Shown in pieces: positions 1 to 5,641 of a stretch of 5,641 nt of DNA (the first letter of the stretch is position 1; every line of letters starts with the position of its first letter). Source of the DNA: Flavobacteriaceae bacterium. Its GTDB lineage: Bacteria > Bacteroidota > Bacteroidia > Flavobacteriales > Flavobacteriaceae. The translations under genes were made by a program, and so were the position numbers. The notes under the pieces were generated by a model that worked only from the letters and a program-made list of their open reading frames with translations, had not been told where the DNA came from and searched no databases. The DNA lies in contig JALWYP010000306.1 of NCBI GenBank assembly GCA_026992695.1, positions 1 through 5,641 on the forward strand, read 5' to 3'.

Positions 1-419
1 ATTAGCTTTTTATTTTTTCTTCGTTGTAGATTTTTAATTACAGCATCTATTCCTTCGTTATTAAATCCCATTCGGTTTATAATGGCATTGTCTTTTTTTA
101 GTCTAAACAACCTTTTTTTAGGATTGCCTTGTTGCGGTTTAGGAGTAACTGTGCCTATTTCAATAAAACCAAAACCAAAATTTGATAATTCATCAAATAA
201 TAACGCATTTTTATCAAATCCCGCTGCCAGTCCAACCGGATTGGGAAAAGTAATGCCAAACACCTCTCGTTTTAGTGATGGATTGTTTACTTGATATAAA
301 TCTTTTATTAGCCCGCCTAAGCCTAGATTGTGCATTGCTTTTAAAAATAGAAAGGTGAAATGATGCACTTTTTCCGGATCAAAAAGAAATAGTATGGGTC
401 TGATAAATATTTTGTACAT
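1..419 (-). CDS. pyrD: Dihydroorotate dehydrogenase (quinone), class 2; N-terminal part, cut by window edge
   Basis: This enzyme oxidises dihydroorotate to orotate in pyrimidine synthesis and passes electrons through FMN to the membrane quinone pool. Reading the minus strand from ATG at 419-417 gives 139 codons with no stop before the left edge. Residues 1-45 are hydrophobic and amphipathic (start [20 protein letters not shown]), which fits the N-terminal helices that attach class 2 enzymes to the inner membrane face and form the quinone tunnel. Class-diagnostic blocks follow: [14 protein letters not shown] at 58-71 (FMN-contacting Lys70), [19 protein letters not shown] at 82-100, RLFRL at 103-107 and [10 protein letters not shown] at 114-123. 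The order and spacing match the first 40% of a family protein of about 340 residues. The gene is divergent from pepT and has a promoter-like box 18 nt before its start. Family and class are secure; activity of the missing C-terminal part cannot be judged. Confidence 0.95.
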   Translation of the reverse strand, partial: MYKIFIRPILFLFDPEKVHHFTFLFLKAMHNLGLGGLIKDLYQVNNPSLKREVFGITFPNPVGLAAGFDKNALLFDELSNFGFGFIEIGTVTPKPQQGNPKKRLFRLKKDNAIINRMGFNNEGIDAVIKNLQRRKNKKL

Positions 420-436
420 AATAAAAATATCAAGTG

Positions 437-444
437 CAAAAATA
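437..444 (-). promoter_or_regulatory. Candidate -7 box for pyrD
   Basis: On the minus strand 444 to 437 reads TATTTTTG, an exact match to the Bacteroidota -7 consensus TAnnTTTG. It ends 18 nt before the pyrD ATG, which implies a leader of only about 10 nt. The best upstream partner is TTTG at 473-470 (minus), but its spacer of about 25 nt is longer than the usual 17-23, so only the -7 box is well supported. Confidence 0.45.
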
Positions 445-445
445 G

Positions 446-453
446 TACTTTTG
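446..453 (+). promoter_or_regulatory. Candidate -7 box for pepT
   Basis: TACTTTTG matches the Bacteroidota -7 consensus TAnnTTTG exactly and ends 46 nt before the pepT start. No TTG stands at the expected 19-23 nt upstream; the nearest one (412-414) is about 31 nt away. The -33 element is therefore weak or absent. The box lies one base from the opposite-strand pyrD box. Confidence 0.5.
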
Positions 454-498
454 TAAAACTCATTAAAAACAAAACAAGAATATTAATTTATTGTAGCT

Positions 499-1734
499 AT
501 GATAGACAAACAACACCTAATAAATCGTTTTGTAAGCTATGTAACGGTTGACACCGAAAGCGACCCGAACAGCGATGCTACACCCAGCACAAAAAAACAA
601 TGGGATCTTGCTAATAAATTGGTTGAAGAGTTAAAAGAAATAGGAATGCAAGACGTTTCTATAGATGAAAATGCCTATATCATGGCAACACTTCCCAGTA
701 ATATAGATAAGGAAGTACCTACCATAGGATTTATATCACACTTTGATACATCGCCCGATTTTACCGGTGCAAATGTAAAACCTCAAATAGTAGAAAATTA
801 TGACGGAAAAGATATTATACTAAACAAAGAACAAGACATTATTTTATCGCCTTCATATTTTGAAGATTTATTACTTTATAAAGGGCAAACTCTTATTACT
901 ACAGACGGAACCACCTTACTTGGTGCCGATGATAAAGCAGGTATCGCCGAAATTATATCTGCGATGGAATACCTTATTAGTCATCCCGAAATTAAACACG
1001 GAAAAATTAGAGTAGGTTTTACTCCAGATGAAGAAATAGGTCGTGGTGCACACAAGTTTGATGTAGAGAAATTTGGAGCCGACTGGGCATACACAATGGA
1101 TGGAAGCCGAGTAGGCGAATTGGAGTATGAAAATTTTAATGCTGCAGGTGCCGTAGTAACTCTAAAAGGAAAAATTGTACATCCCGGTTACGCCAAAGGT
1201 AAAATGATAAACAGTCAATTTTTTGCTTCTGAATATATGAATTTGCTTCCCAATAATGAAACTCCCGAAAAAACAGAAGGCAGAGAAGGATTTTATCACT
1301 TGTACAGCATTCAAGGTAAGGTGGAAGAAACAAAACTTCAATATATAATACGAGACCATGACAGAGAAAAATTTGAAGCTCGTAAAAAGTTTATGAAACA
1401 ACAGGTTGATTCTTTAAACAAAAAACACGGAAGAGAAGTTGCCTCTATCGAAATTAAAGATCAATACTTTAATATGCGCGAAAAAGTAGAGCCTGTTATG
1501 CACATTGTAGATATTGCTGAAGAAGCTATGAAAAGAATAGGAATTACGCCACTCATTAAACCCATTAGAGGAGGTACGGATGGATCGCAATTAAGTTATA
1601 TGGGATTACCTTGCCCAAATATATTTGCGGGCGGACATAATTTTCATGGAAGATACGAATATGTTCCTGTAGAAAGCATGCAAAAAGCCATTGAAGTAAT
1701 TGTAAATATTGCCGAACTTACTACAGAAAGATAA
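499..1734 (+). CDS. pepT: Peptidase T (tripeptide aminopeptidase)
   Basis: This cytosolic di-zinc M20B aminopeptidase releases the N-terminal residue of tripeptides. At 411 residues it is the usual full length. Metal and catalytic residues can be placed by motif: His81 and Asp83 in [10 protein letters not shown], bridging Asp144 in LLGADDKAG, the base/zinc pair Glu178-Glu179 in TPDEEIGRG, Asp201 in YTMDGSR, and His380 in [21 protein letters not shown] (228-236) begins the lid domain, which runs to about residue 325, and [13 protein letters not shown] (354-366) is the family's C-terminal signature. There is no signal peptide. The ATG at 499 is the natural start: family homology begins at once ([20 protein letters not shown]) and the leader is A/T-rich without a Shine-Dalgarno motif. 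The gene appears monocistronic, between a promoter box ending at 453 and a strong terminator at 1753-1793. No key residue is missing. Confidence 0.97.
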   Translation: MIDKQHLINRFVSYVTVDTESDPNSDATPSTKKQWDLANKLVEELKEIGMQDVSIDENAYIMATLPSNIDKEVPTIGFISHFDTSPDFTGANVKPQIVENYDGKDIILNKEQDIILSPSYFEDLLLYKGQTLITTDGTTLLGADDKAGIAEIISAMEYLISHPEIKHGKIRVGFTPDEEIGRGAHKFDVEKFGADWAYTMDGSRVGELEYENFNAAGAVVTLKGKIVHPGYAKGKMINSQFFASEYMNLLPNNETPEKTEGREGFYHLYSIQGKVEETKLQYIIRDHDREKFEARKKFMKQQVDSLNKKHGREVASIEIKDQYFNMREKVEPVMHIVDIAEEAMKRIGITPLIKPIRGGTDGSQLSYMGLPCPNIFAGGHNFHGRYEYVPVESMQKAIEVIVNIAELTTER

Positions 1735-1752
1735 TTTTTTTTCTTTACTAAC

Positions 1753-1793
1753 AAAAAGAGTCTTAAATCATATTTGAATTAAGACTCTTTTTT
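1753..1793 (+). terminator. Rho-independent terminator after pepT
   Basis: The arms AAAAAGAGTCTTAA (1753-1766) and TTAAGACTCTTTTT (1779-1792) form a perfect 14-bp stem with a 12-nt loop, ending in a run of six T (1788-1793). It starts 18 nt after the pepT stop codon. The A-run on the left arm would also give a U-tract on the opposite strand, but no minus-strand gene ends here. Each arm contains a 9-nt odd palindrome (AAGAGTCTT or its complement). Confidence 0.85.
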
Positions 1794-1806
1794 CTTCCTG
1801 CTTTTT

Positions 1807-1815
1807 TAAAATTTG
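1807..1815 (+). promoter_or_regulatory. Weak candidate -7 box for nhaC
   Basis: TAAAATTTG resembles TAnnTTTG but has three bases instead of two between TA and TTTG. It ends 47 nt before the nhaC ATG, nearly the same distance as the exact boxes before pepT and ahpC (46 nt each). No TTG is seen at the usual -33 distance, which falls inside the preceding terminator. Position is the main support. Confidence 0.3.
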
Positions 1816-1861
1816 CAAAGCTCTTTCAAAAATCGTAACATTACAAACCAAAAACAACCTT

Positions 1862-3349
1862 ATGGATACAGAAAATCTTTTTCCCGAAGAGCAATTTGAA
1901 GACCAGTTCAAAAAAAGTAAAAAAATAAAATTTTGGGAAGCCTTAATACCCATTGCTGTACTCATTGCTTTGTTAAGTTATAATGTCTTTATATATAGTG
2001 ATGATGCAACAGGAGGTCCCAACCAATTTGCGTTAATATTTTCGGGAGTTATTGCTGCTATTATAGGCTTTCGTAAAAAAATAAAATACAGCGAAATGTT
2101 AGAAGCTGTTGTAGATAATGTAAAATCAACCGGGTCTGCAATATTTATTTTATTAATGGTAGGTGCCTTAGCCGGAACTTGGCTAATAAGCGGTATTATA
2201 CCTACAATGATTTTCTACGGTCTTAAAATATTGAATCCCACTTTCTTTTTAGCTGCTGCATTACTAATATGCTGTATCATTTCGTTGGCAACAGGAAGTT
2301 CCTGGACAACTACAGCTACCATAGGAATTGCGTTAATGGGTATTGGAAAAGCTCTAGGCTTACCTTTAGGAATGATTGCCGGTGCTGTACTTTCCGGAGC
2401 CTACTTCGGCGATAAAATGTCACCATTAAGCGATACCACCAACCTAGCTCCGGCAATGGCAGGAACCGATGTGTTTACACACGTTAGGTACATGGCTTAT
2501 ACCACCATACCTTCTATAAGCATAACATTATTAATTTTTATAGTTTTAGGATTTCAACAAGGTAGTGCCCAATTACAAGACACCTCCGCTTTATCACAAA
2601 GTATAGAAAACACTTTTCATATTACTCCCCTCCTTTTTATTGTGCCTATTGTCGTAATTGCAATGATTGTTAAAAAAGCAAAACCCTTAACAGCTTTATT
2701 TATAGGAACTATTTTAGCCGGAATTTTTGCCGTTATCTTTCAACCCGAAATTCTTATGAAAGTAGCCGAAAGCGATACCTTTAATTTTAACTCTGCATAC
2801 AAAGGAGTAATGAATGCAATGACAAATAGTGTTTACATACCCTCAGGAAATGAAATTTTAGATAAAAACGAACTCTTTTCCTCGGGAGGAATGAGCGGGA
2901 TGCTTTCTACCATTTGGCTTATACTCTGTGCTATGTTTTTTGGTGGTATTATGCAAGAAATTGGTGCATTACAAAAAATTAGTGATACACTTTTAAAAGT
3001 AGCCAAATCTACTTTTGGACTTTTTGCAAGCACTACTTTTTCGTGTATTTTCTTTAATGGTACTGCTAGCGATCAATATTTAGCCATTGTAGTTCCCGGT
3101 AAAATGTTTAAACAAGCCTATGACGATAAAGGACTTGCTCCCGAAAATTTAAGTCGTACCCTTGAAGATTCGGGAACGGTAACCTCTATTTTATTTCCTT
3201 GGAATACAGGAGGTGCTTACCAATCTAAAACATTAGGTGTGGGTACCGGTGAATACGTTTGGTATGCATTTTTTAACCTTATAAGTCCAATTATGACCTT
3301 GATTTTTGCATACTTTAATATTAAGATTAGAAGATTAGTAAAAAAATAA
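1862..3349 (+). CDS. nhaC: NhaC-family Na+/H+ antiporter
   Basis: This is a polytopic inner-membrane secondary transporter, predicted to export Na+ in exchange for H+. Its 495 residues are normal for the family. A short charged cytoplasmic N-terminus (residues 1-24, acidic then Lys-rich) precedes about 11-12 hydrophobic segments, roughly at 25-44, 55-71, 93-122, 126-145, 150-164, 168-182, 214-231, 255-271, 277-295, 346-367, 386-412 and 465-487. Family blocks include GALAGTWLISGIIP (101-114), SLATGSSWTTTATIG (141-155), SGAYFGDKMSPLSDTTNLA (178-196), the C-terminal repeat counterpart FNGTASDQYLAIVVPGKMF (398-416) and LEDSGTVTSILFPWNTGGAY (434-453). The polar residues Asp184, Ser187, Asp191 and Thr192-193 in membrane context are the likely ion path (inferred). 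The same family includes the malate/lactate antiporter MleN, so substrate cannot be fixed by sequence alone. The gene stands alone between the pepT terminator and the ahpC promoter. Confidence 0.9.
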   Translation: MDTENLFPEEQFEDQFKKSKKIKFWEALIPIAVLIALLSYNVFIYSDDATGGPNQFALIFSGVIAAIIGFRKKIKYSEMLEAVVDNVKSTGSAIFILLMVGALAGTWLISGIIPTMIFYGLKILNPTFFLAAALLICCIISLATGSSWTTTATIGIALMGIGKALGLPLGMIAGAVLSGAYFGDKMSPLSDTTNLAPAMAGTDVFTHVRYMAYTTIPSISITLLIFIVLGFQQGSAQLQDTSALSQSIENTFHITPLLFIVPIVVIAMIVKKAKPLTALFIGTILAGIFAVIFQPEILMKVAESDTFNFNSAYKGVMNAMTNSVYIPSGNEILDKNELFSSGGMSGMLSTIWLILCAMFFGGIMQEIGALQKISDTLLKVAKSTFGLFASTTFSCIFFNGTASDQYLAIVVPGKMFKQAYDDKGLAPENLSRTLEDSGTVTSILFPWNTGGAYQSKTLGVGTGEYVWYAFFNLISPIMTLIFAYFNIKIRRLVKK

Positions 3350-3370
3350 CCTATCAATTTTATTGATTGG
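3350..3370 (+). terminator. Weak hairpin just after nhaC; possible poor terminator
   Basis: Immediately after the nhaC stop, CCTATCAAT (3350-3358) can pair with ATTGATTGG (3362-3370) around a TTT loop, with one T-T mismatch. The sequence that follows (TATATAAAAAATAAA) has no T-run, so it does not look like an efficient intrinsic terminator on the plus strand. It may be an mRNA 3' end stabiliser or chance. Confidence 0.3.
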
Positions 3371-3397
3371 TATATAAAAAATAAATTACTTCAATCA

Positions 3398-3427
3398 TTG
3401 GCAAATCGGTTTTGTGATGTATTTTTG
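3398..3427 (+). promoter_or_regulatory. Bacteroidota-type promoter for ahpC-trx-small protein
   Basis: TTG at 3398-3400 is followed after exactly 19 nt by TATTTTTG at 3420-3427, a full match to the Bacteroidota vegetative promoter (TTG, N17-23, TAnnTTTG). The box ends 46 nt before the ATG at 3473, so transcription should begin near 3432 with a leader of about 40 nt. No comparable box was found before the next two genes, so this is probably the promoter for all three. The TTG is also a possible upstream start codon in the ahpC frame; its match as a -33 element argues against translation from there. Confidence 0.75.
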
Positions 3428-3472
3428 TATCGAAATAAAAAAGAATTATATAATCAATTAAAATTAAAAAAT

Positions 3473-4111
3473 ATGTTATATGTAGGAAAAAAATTAACAA
3501 ACATCACCGTAAAAGCAATGAGCGATATGGGTGATAATTTAAACATCAATGTTTTTGAAGAAGCCGTTAATAACAAGAAAAAAGTATTGTTATTTTGGTA
3601 TCCTAAAGATTTCACCTTTGTGTGTCCAACCGAGTTACACGCTTTTCAAGCAGCAATGGGAGAATTTGAAAAAAGAAACACCATGGTAATTGGTGCTTCT
3701 TGCGATACAGCCGAAGTTCACTTTGCTTGGTTAAACACACCTAAAGACCAAGGAGGAATTGAAGGGGTAACCTATCCTATTTTAGCAGATACCAACCGAA
3801 ATTTATCCAGCGTATTAGGTATTTTGAATATTACCGGAGAAGAGTATAACGAAGAACTAGATGCTGTACTAGTAGAAGGTGATAGTGTTTCGTATCGTGC
3901 AACATACTTAATCGATGAGGAAGGAACTGTTTTCCATGAAGGAATCAACCATATGCCACTTGGAAGAAACGTTCACGATTTTATTCGATTAATTGATGCC
4001 TACACACACGTACAAGAAAAAGGTGAAGTTTGCCCTGCAAACTGGGAAGAGGGAAAAGATGCCATGAAACCTAGTTTAAAAGGTACTGCTGAGTATTTAG
4101 CTTCACATTAA
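3473..4111 (+). CDS. ahpC: 2-Cys peroxiredoxin, AhpC/Prx1 type
   Basis: This cytosolic thiol peroxidase reduces H2O2, organic peroxides and probably peroxynitrite. From ATG 3473 it has 212 residues. The active site PKDFTFVCPTE (44-54) holds Pro44, Thr48 and the peroxidatic Cys51, and the catalytic Arg is Arg142 in SYRATYLID. The resolving cysteine is Cys187 in GEVCPANWEEGK, making this a typical 2-Cys enzyme with an intersubunit disulfide. Between them lie GASCDTAEVHFAW (74-86; extra Cys77) and GGIEGVTYPILAD (94-106). The C-terminal tail lacks the eukaryotic YF motif that favours overoxidation. The frame stays open upstream to a TTG at 3398, but ATG 3473 is preferred: the promoter -7 box lies inside that extension, and the extra 25 residues do not resemble the family. 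No AhpF reductase is nearby; a thioredoxin-family gene follows after a 73-nt gap holding a hairpin. ahpC is a family-level name. Confidence 0.95.
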   Translation: MLYVGKKLTNITVKAMSDMGDNLNINVFEEAVNNKKKVLLFWYPKDFTFVCPTELHAFQAAMGEFEKRNTMVIGASCDTAEVHFAWLNTPKDQGGIEGVTYPILADTNRNLSSVLGILNITGEEYNEELDAVLVEGDSVSYRATYLIDEEGTVFHEGINHMPLGRNVHDFIRLIDAYTHVQEKGEVCPANWEEGKDAMKPSLKGTAEYLASH

Positions 4112-4121
4112 ATAATAATTC

Positions 4122-4167
4122 AACCTACTAGGTTTTCCTTTCAACTTAATAATAAACCTAGTAGGTT
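4122..4167. repeat. Two near-identical 13-nt odd palindromes
   Basis: AACCTACTAGGTT (4122-4134) and AACCTAGTAGGTT (4155-4167) are each perfect 6+6 palindromes around one central base, and they differ only at that base (C or G). Their centres are 33 bp apart, close to three helical turns. They form the two arms of the terminator stem, but each copy is also symmetric by itself, as a dimer-binding DNA site would be. Confidence 0.6.
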
Positions 4168-4172
4168 TTTTT
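4122..4172 (+). terminator. Terminator hairpin between ahpC and the thioredoxin gene
   Basis: The arms AACCTACTAGGTTT (4122-4135) and AAACCTAGTAGGTT (4154-4167) form a perfect 14-bp stem with an 18-nt loop, followed by seven T (4166-4172). It begins 10 nt after the ahpC stop, and its T-run ends only 12 nt before the thioredoxin ATG. No separate promoter for the downstream gene is visible, so partial read-through is likely, leaving peroxiredoxin mRNA in excess. Confidence 0.85.
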
Positions 4173-4184
4173 AAAAACCATAAA

Positions 4185-4493
4185 ATGTTACAAGAATTAC
4201 AACAAGATAACTTACATGAATTAATTGCTAATAACGAAATTGTAATCGTACAGTATATGGCAACTTGGTGTGGAAACTGCCGTATTATGAAACCTAAATT
4301 CAAAAAATTGGCAAGCGAAAATCCATCTGCCGTTTTTGTATTGGTGGATGCCGAAAAGTTTCCGGAATCTAGAAAACTAGCAAACGTAGATAACCTCCCT
4401 ACTTTTGCTACATTTAAGAACGGAGAATTTGTTAATCAAGTACAAACCAACAAGTTTGAAATCTTAAAAGAATTGGTAAATGAGGTTCTTTAA
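4185..4493 (+). CDS. Thioredoxin-family protein with CGNC active site
   Basis: This small cytosolic thiol-disulfide oxidoreductase of 102 residues is slightly shorter than classical thioredoxin (105-110). The fold is recognisable: a beta strand EIVIVQYMATW (18-28), active site WCGNC with Cys29 and Cys32, conserved Pro37, strand AVFVLVDAEKF (49-59), the cis-Pro loop NLPTFATFKNG with Pro72, and a C-terminal helix. There is no signal peptide. Two positions differ from canonical thioredoxin: the active-site proline is Asn31 (CGNC, not CGPC), and the buried Asp (Asp26 of the E. coli protein) aligns with Gln23; the usual Trp before the active site is Met25. The likely role is to recycle the peroxiredoxin just upstream (inferred from adjacency). 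The ATG at 4185 sits 12 nt after the terminator T-run with an A-rich leader. A small-protein gene follows after 57 nt. Confidence 0.88.
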   Translation: MLQELQQDNLHELIANNEIVIVQYMATWCGNCRIMKPKFKKLASENPSAVFVLVDAEKFPESRKLANVDNLPTFATFKNGEFVNQVQTNKFEILKELVNEVL

Positions 4494-4550
4494 CCTATAA
4501 TTTACTGATAAAATAGTACAACCACTCATAGATCAACAAAACCAACTTCA

Positions 4551-4808
4551 ATGAAACTACCTATCATCAAGCATATCACCAACTTCATAGAAGATAACGA
4601 TGAAGATTATGTTATAGAAACAATTGAAACGTTAGAAAATCTTACCGAAGCAAGAGGTATAAGTGATGAAGAAATGGATGTTATTGGTGAAATTATATCG
4701 AATCTATATGGAGCTATTGAAGTTACAAAAATGATAAAAGAAGGCGCCAGTAAAAAAGATGCTTTAAATTCTTTTATGAAGCGCGTGCAAGGTTCTATAG
4801 ATACTTAA
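4551..4808 (+). CDS. Small acidic cysteine-free protein of unknown function (resembles the DUF6952 family)
   Basis: The 85-residue product starts MKLPIIKHITNFIEDNDEDY and ends FMKRVQGSIDT. It has 18 acidic and 9 basic residues (net about -9), no cysteine and no tryptophan, and looks almost fully helical: about 3-32 with an acidic patch EDNDED at 14-19, about 38-63 (SDEEMDVIGEIISNLYGAIEV), and about 66-80. There is no signal peptide or membrane segment. From memory it resembles a short flavobacterial family (DUF6952) found beside peroxiredoxin/thioredoxin genes; I could not verify this. It follows the thioredoxin gene by 57 nt with no promoter or terminator seen between, so co-transcription is likely. 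Lacking cysteines, it cannot be a thiol redox enzyme; an adaptor or structural partner is possible, but this is a guess. Its stop codon overlaps that of the convergent receptor gene. Confidence 0.85.
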   Translation: MKLPIIKHITNFIEDNDEDYVIETIETLENLTEARGISDEEMDVIGEIISNLYGAIEVTKMIKEGASKKDALNSFMKRVQGSIDT

Positions 4809-5641
4809 AAAGTTGCTCTCATTACAAAATTTGGTGTAAATCCTAGAGAGAATTTATCGACTACCGAAATCGAATCATTTGTTCCATTATTTCCTGAATA
4901 TTCTCTACTTAATTGGTTTTTCTTATCATACACATTGCGAATAGAAACACCTAAATTACATTTCACCTTTTTCTTCTCAGAAAAATAAAACGCATACGTT
5001 GAAGAAAAATCTAGCCTATGGTAATTAGGCAATCTTTTGGTGTTAATACCTTCAAAACCAATAATGTTTTTGTCTTCATCTACAATAGCCATTGTATAGG
5101 GCTTACCGGTTCTCCAGTGCCAAGCTAGTGCCGTTTCAAACCGGTGCAACTTATACAAAACCGAGGTAGTTACAAAATGCCTTATGTTGCTGCTTGCTGT
5201 AAAATAGTTGTTGTTATTAATTCCCGAATAATTACTTTGCACATTATTAAAGCTGTAACTCAACCATATATTAAAATGTTTGTAGTTTTTTTTAACAAAA
5301 AAATCTAAACCCGTAACATCCTGCTTTCCGATATGAAAACCTGTGCTATTAGGGTTCAAATAACCTAAGGCTAGAGCTGTTAATCCGGTAGTTCGTTTAA
5401 TATATCCATCTACATCAAGCATCCACCCGTTTTTTTCAAAAATTAATCCGGTTGAAACTTGAATCGTATTTATTATTGGATATTCTTTATTGTTAGCTAA
5501 CCGCCACAACCTATTTTCTAACGAAAAGTTACTAATAACCGTTTCGTCTATCTCGTTTATTACTTGGTTTTTAATCTCTCCGGAAACTTGAAGTTTTAAG
5601 TTTTTAAATAATTTTCGAAATAATAATACTCTTGGTTCTAC
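4805..5641 (-). CDS. TonB-dependent outer-membrane receptor, C-terminal barrel part; cut by window edge
   Basis: The frame is open from the right edge to TAA at 4807-4805, giving 278 residues of the C-terminus. An apparent start (TTG at 5509) is internal: the 44 upstream codons continue the barrel (VEPRVLLFRKLF, then ETVISNFSLENRLWRLANNK). The sequence alternates polar and hydrophobic residues with aromatic girdles, as in transmembrane beta strands. Family blocks include FEKNGWMLDVDGYIKRTTGL, VTGLDFFVKKN, WHWRTGKPYT, LPNYHRLDFSSTY and VSIRNVYDKKNQLSREY. The protein ends in TPNFVMRATF, whose terminal Phe is the expected outer-membrane assembly signal. It would import a bulky nutrient such as a siderophore, cofactor or glycan fragment using TonB energy. 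The plug and N-terminal domains that could hint at the ligand lie outside the window. The gene converges on the small-protein gene with a 4-nt overlap. Confidence 0.9.
   Translation of the reverse strand, partial: VEPRVLLFRKLFKNLKLQVSGEIKNQVINEIDETVISNFSLENRLWRLANNKEYPIINTIQVSTGLIFEKNGWMLDVDGYIKRTTGLTALALGYLNPNSTGFHIGKQDVTGLDFFVKKNYKHFNIWLSYSFNNVQSNYSGINNNNYFTASSNIRHFVTTSVLYKLHRFETALAWHWRTGKPYTMAIVDEDKNIIGFEGINTKRLPNYHRLDFSSTYAFYFSEKKKVKCNLGVSIRNVYDKKNQLSREYSGNNGTNDSISVVDKFSLGFTPNFVMRATF

Noticed and set aside
82..294. Open frame of 70 codons on the plus strand
   Set aside because: It lies opposite pyrD, whose minus-strand reading has strong family motifs; the plus-strand product has no recognisable domain.
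1136..1401. Two minus-strand open frames inside pepT
   Set aside because: They are antisense to well-conserved pepT sequence, and their Phe/Leu-rich products are typical of the complement of Lys/Glu-rich codons.
1768..1965. Minus-strand open frame across the pepT-nhaC gap
   Set aside because: It overlaps the nhaC N-terminus and the terminator, and shows no family motif.
2833..3033. Minus-strand open frame inside nhaC
   Set aside because: Antisense shadow of an intact transporter gene with no independent evidence.
1862..3349. A pepT-nhaC operon for peptide uptake and breakdown
   Set aside because: A strong terminator separates the genes and NhaC is not a known peptide transporter family; adjacency alone is not enough.
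4103..4303. Minus-strand open frame across the ahpC-thioredoxin gap
   Set aside because: It runs through the terminator stem and the start of the thioredoxin gene; the product has no known pattern.
4805..5509. A complete 234-residue minus-strand gene starting at TTG 5509
   Set aside because: The frame continues without a stop to the window edge and the upstream residues continue the TonB receptor barrel, so the TTG is an internal Leu codon.

Overview
The window looks like chromosomal DNA from a Bacteroidota bacterium, most likely a Flavobacteriia member. The evidence is the AT-rich composition, A-rich leaders without Shine-Dalgarno motifs, promoter boxes of the Bacteroidota type (TTG ... TAnnTTTG), and protein families typical of the class, including a TonB-dependent receptor and a peroxiredoxin/thioredoxin cluster. 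Nothing in it looks mobile: I see no insertion sequence, tRNA, rRNA, CRISPR array or phage gene.

Layout. Positions 1-419 (minus) hold the N-terminal part of class 2 dihydroorotate dehydrogenase (pyrD), which runs off the left edge. A 79-bp divergent region with a promoter box on each strand separates it from pepT (499-1734, plus), a complete peptidase T, which ends in a strong hairpin terminator (1753-1793). Next is a complete NhaC-family Na+/H+ antiporter gene (1862-3349, plus). Then comes a textbook Bacteroidota promoter (3398-3427) driving a three-gene set on the plus strand: a 2-Cys peroxiredoxin (3473-4111), a thioredoxin-family protein (4185-4493) and a small acidic cysteine-free protein (4551-4808). 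A terminator hairpin lies between the first two of these. From 4805 to the right edge, on the minus strand, is the C-terminal barrel part of a TonB-dependent outer-membrane receptor. Its stop codon overlaps the stop codon of the small protein.

How the genes work together. The peroxiredoxin reduces peroxides and needs a thiol reductant, and the adjacent thioredoxin-like protein is a natural candidate. The small protein is of unknown function but sits in the same unit. The internal hairpin could give more peroxiredoxin than thioredoxin by partial termination. PyrD (pyrimidine synthesis), PepT (peptide breakdown), NhaC (ion homeostasis) and the TonB receptor (uptake) look like independent housekeeping or transport units.

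I do not see a clearly new multi-gene system. The points most worth a second look are the peroxiredoxin-thioredoxin-small protein module, the nested palindromes in the hairpin inside it, the atypical thioredoxin active site, and the near-constant distance from promoter box to start codon.
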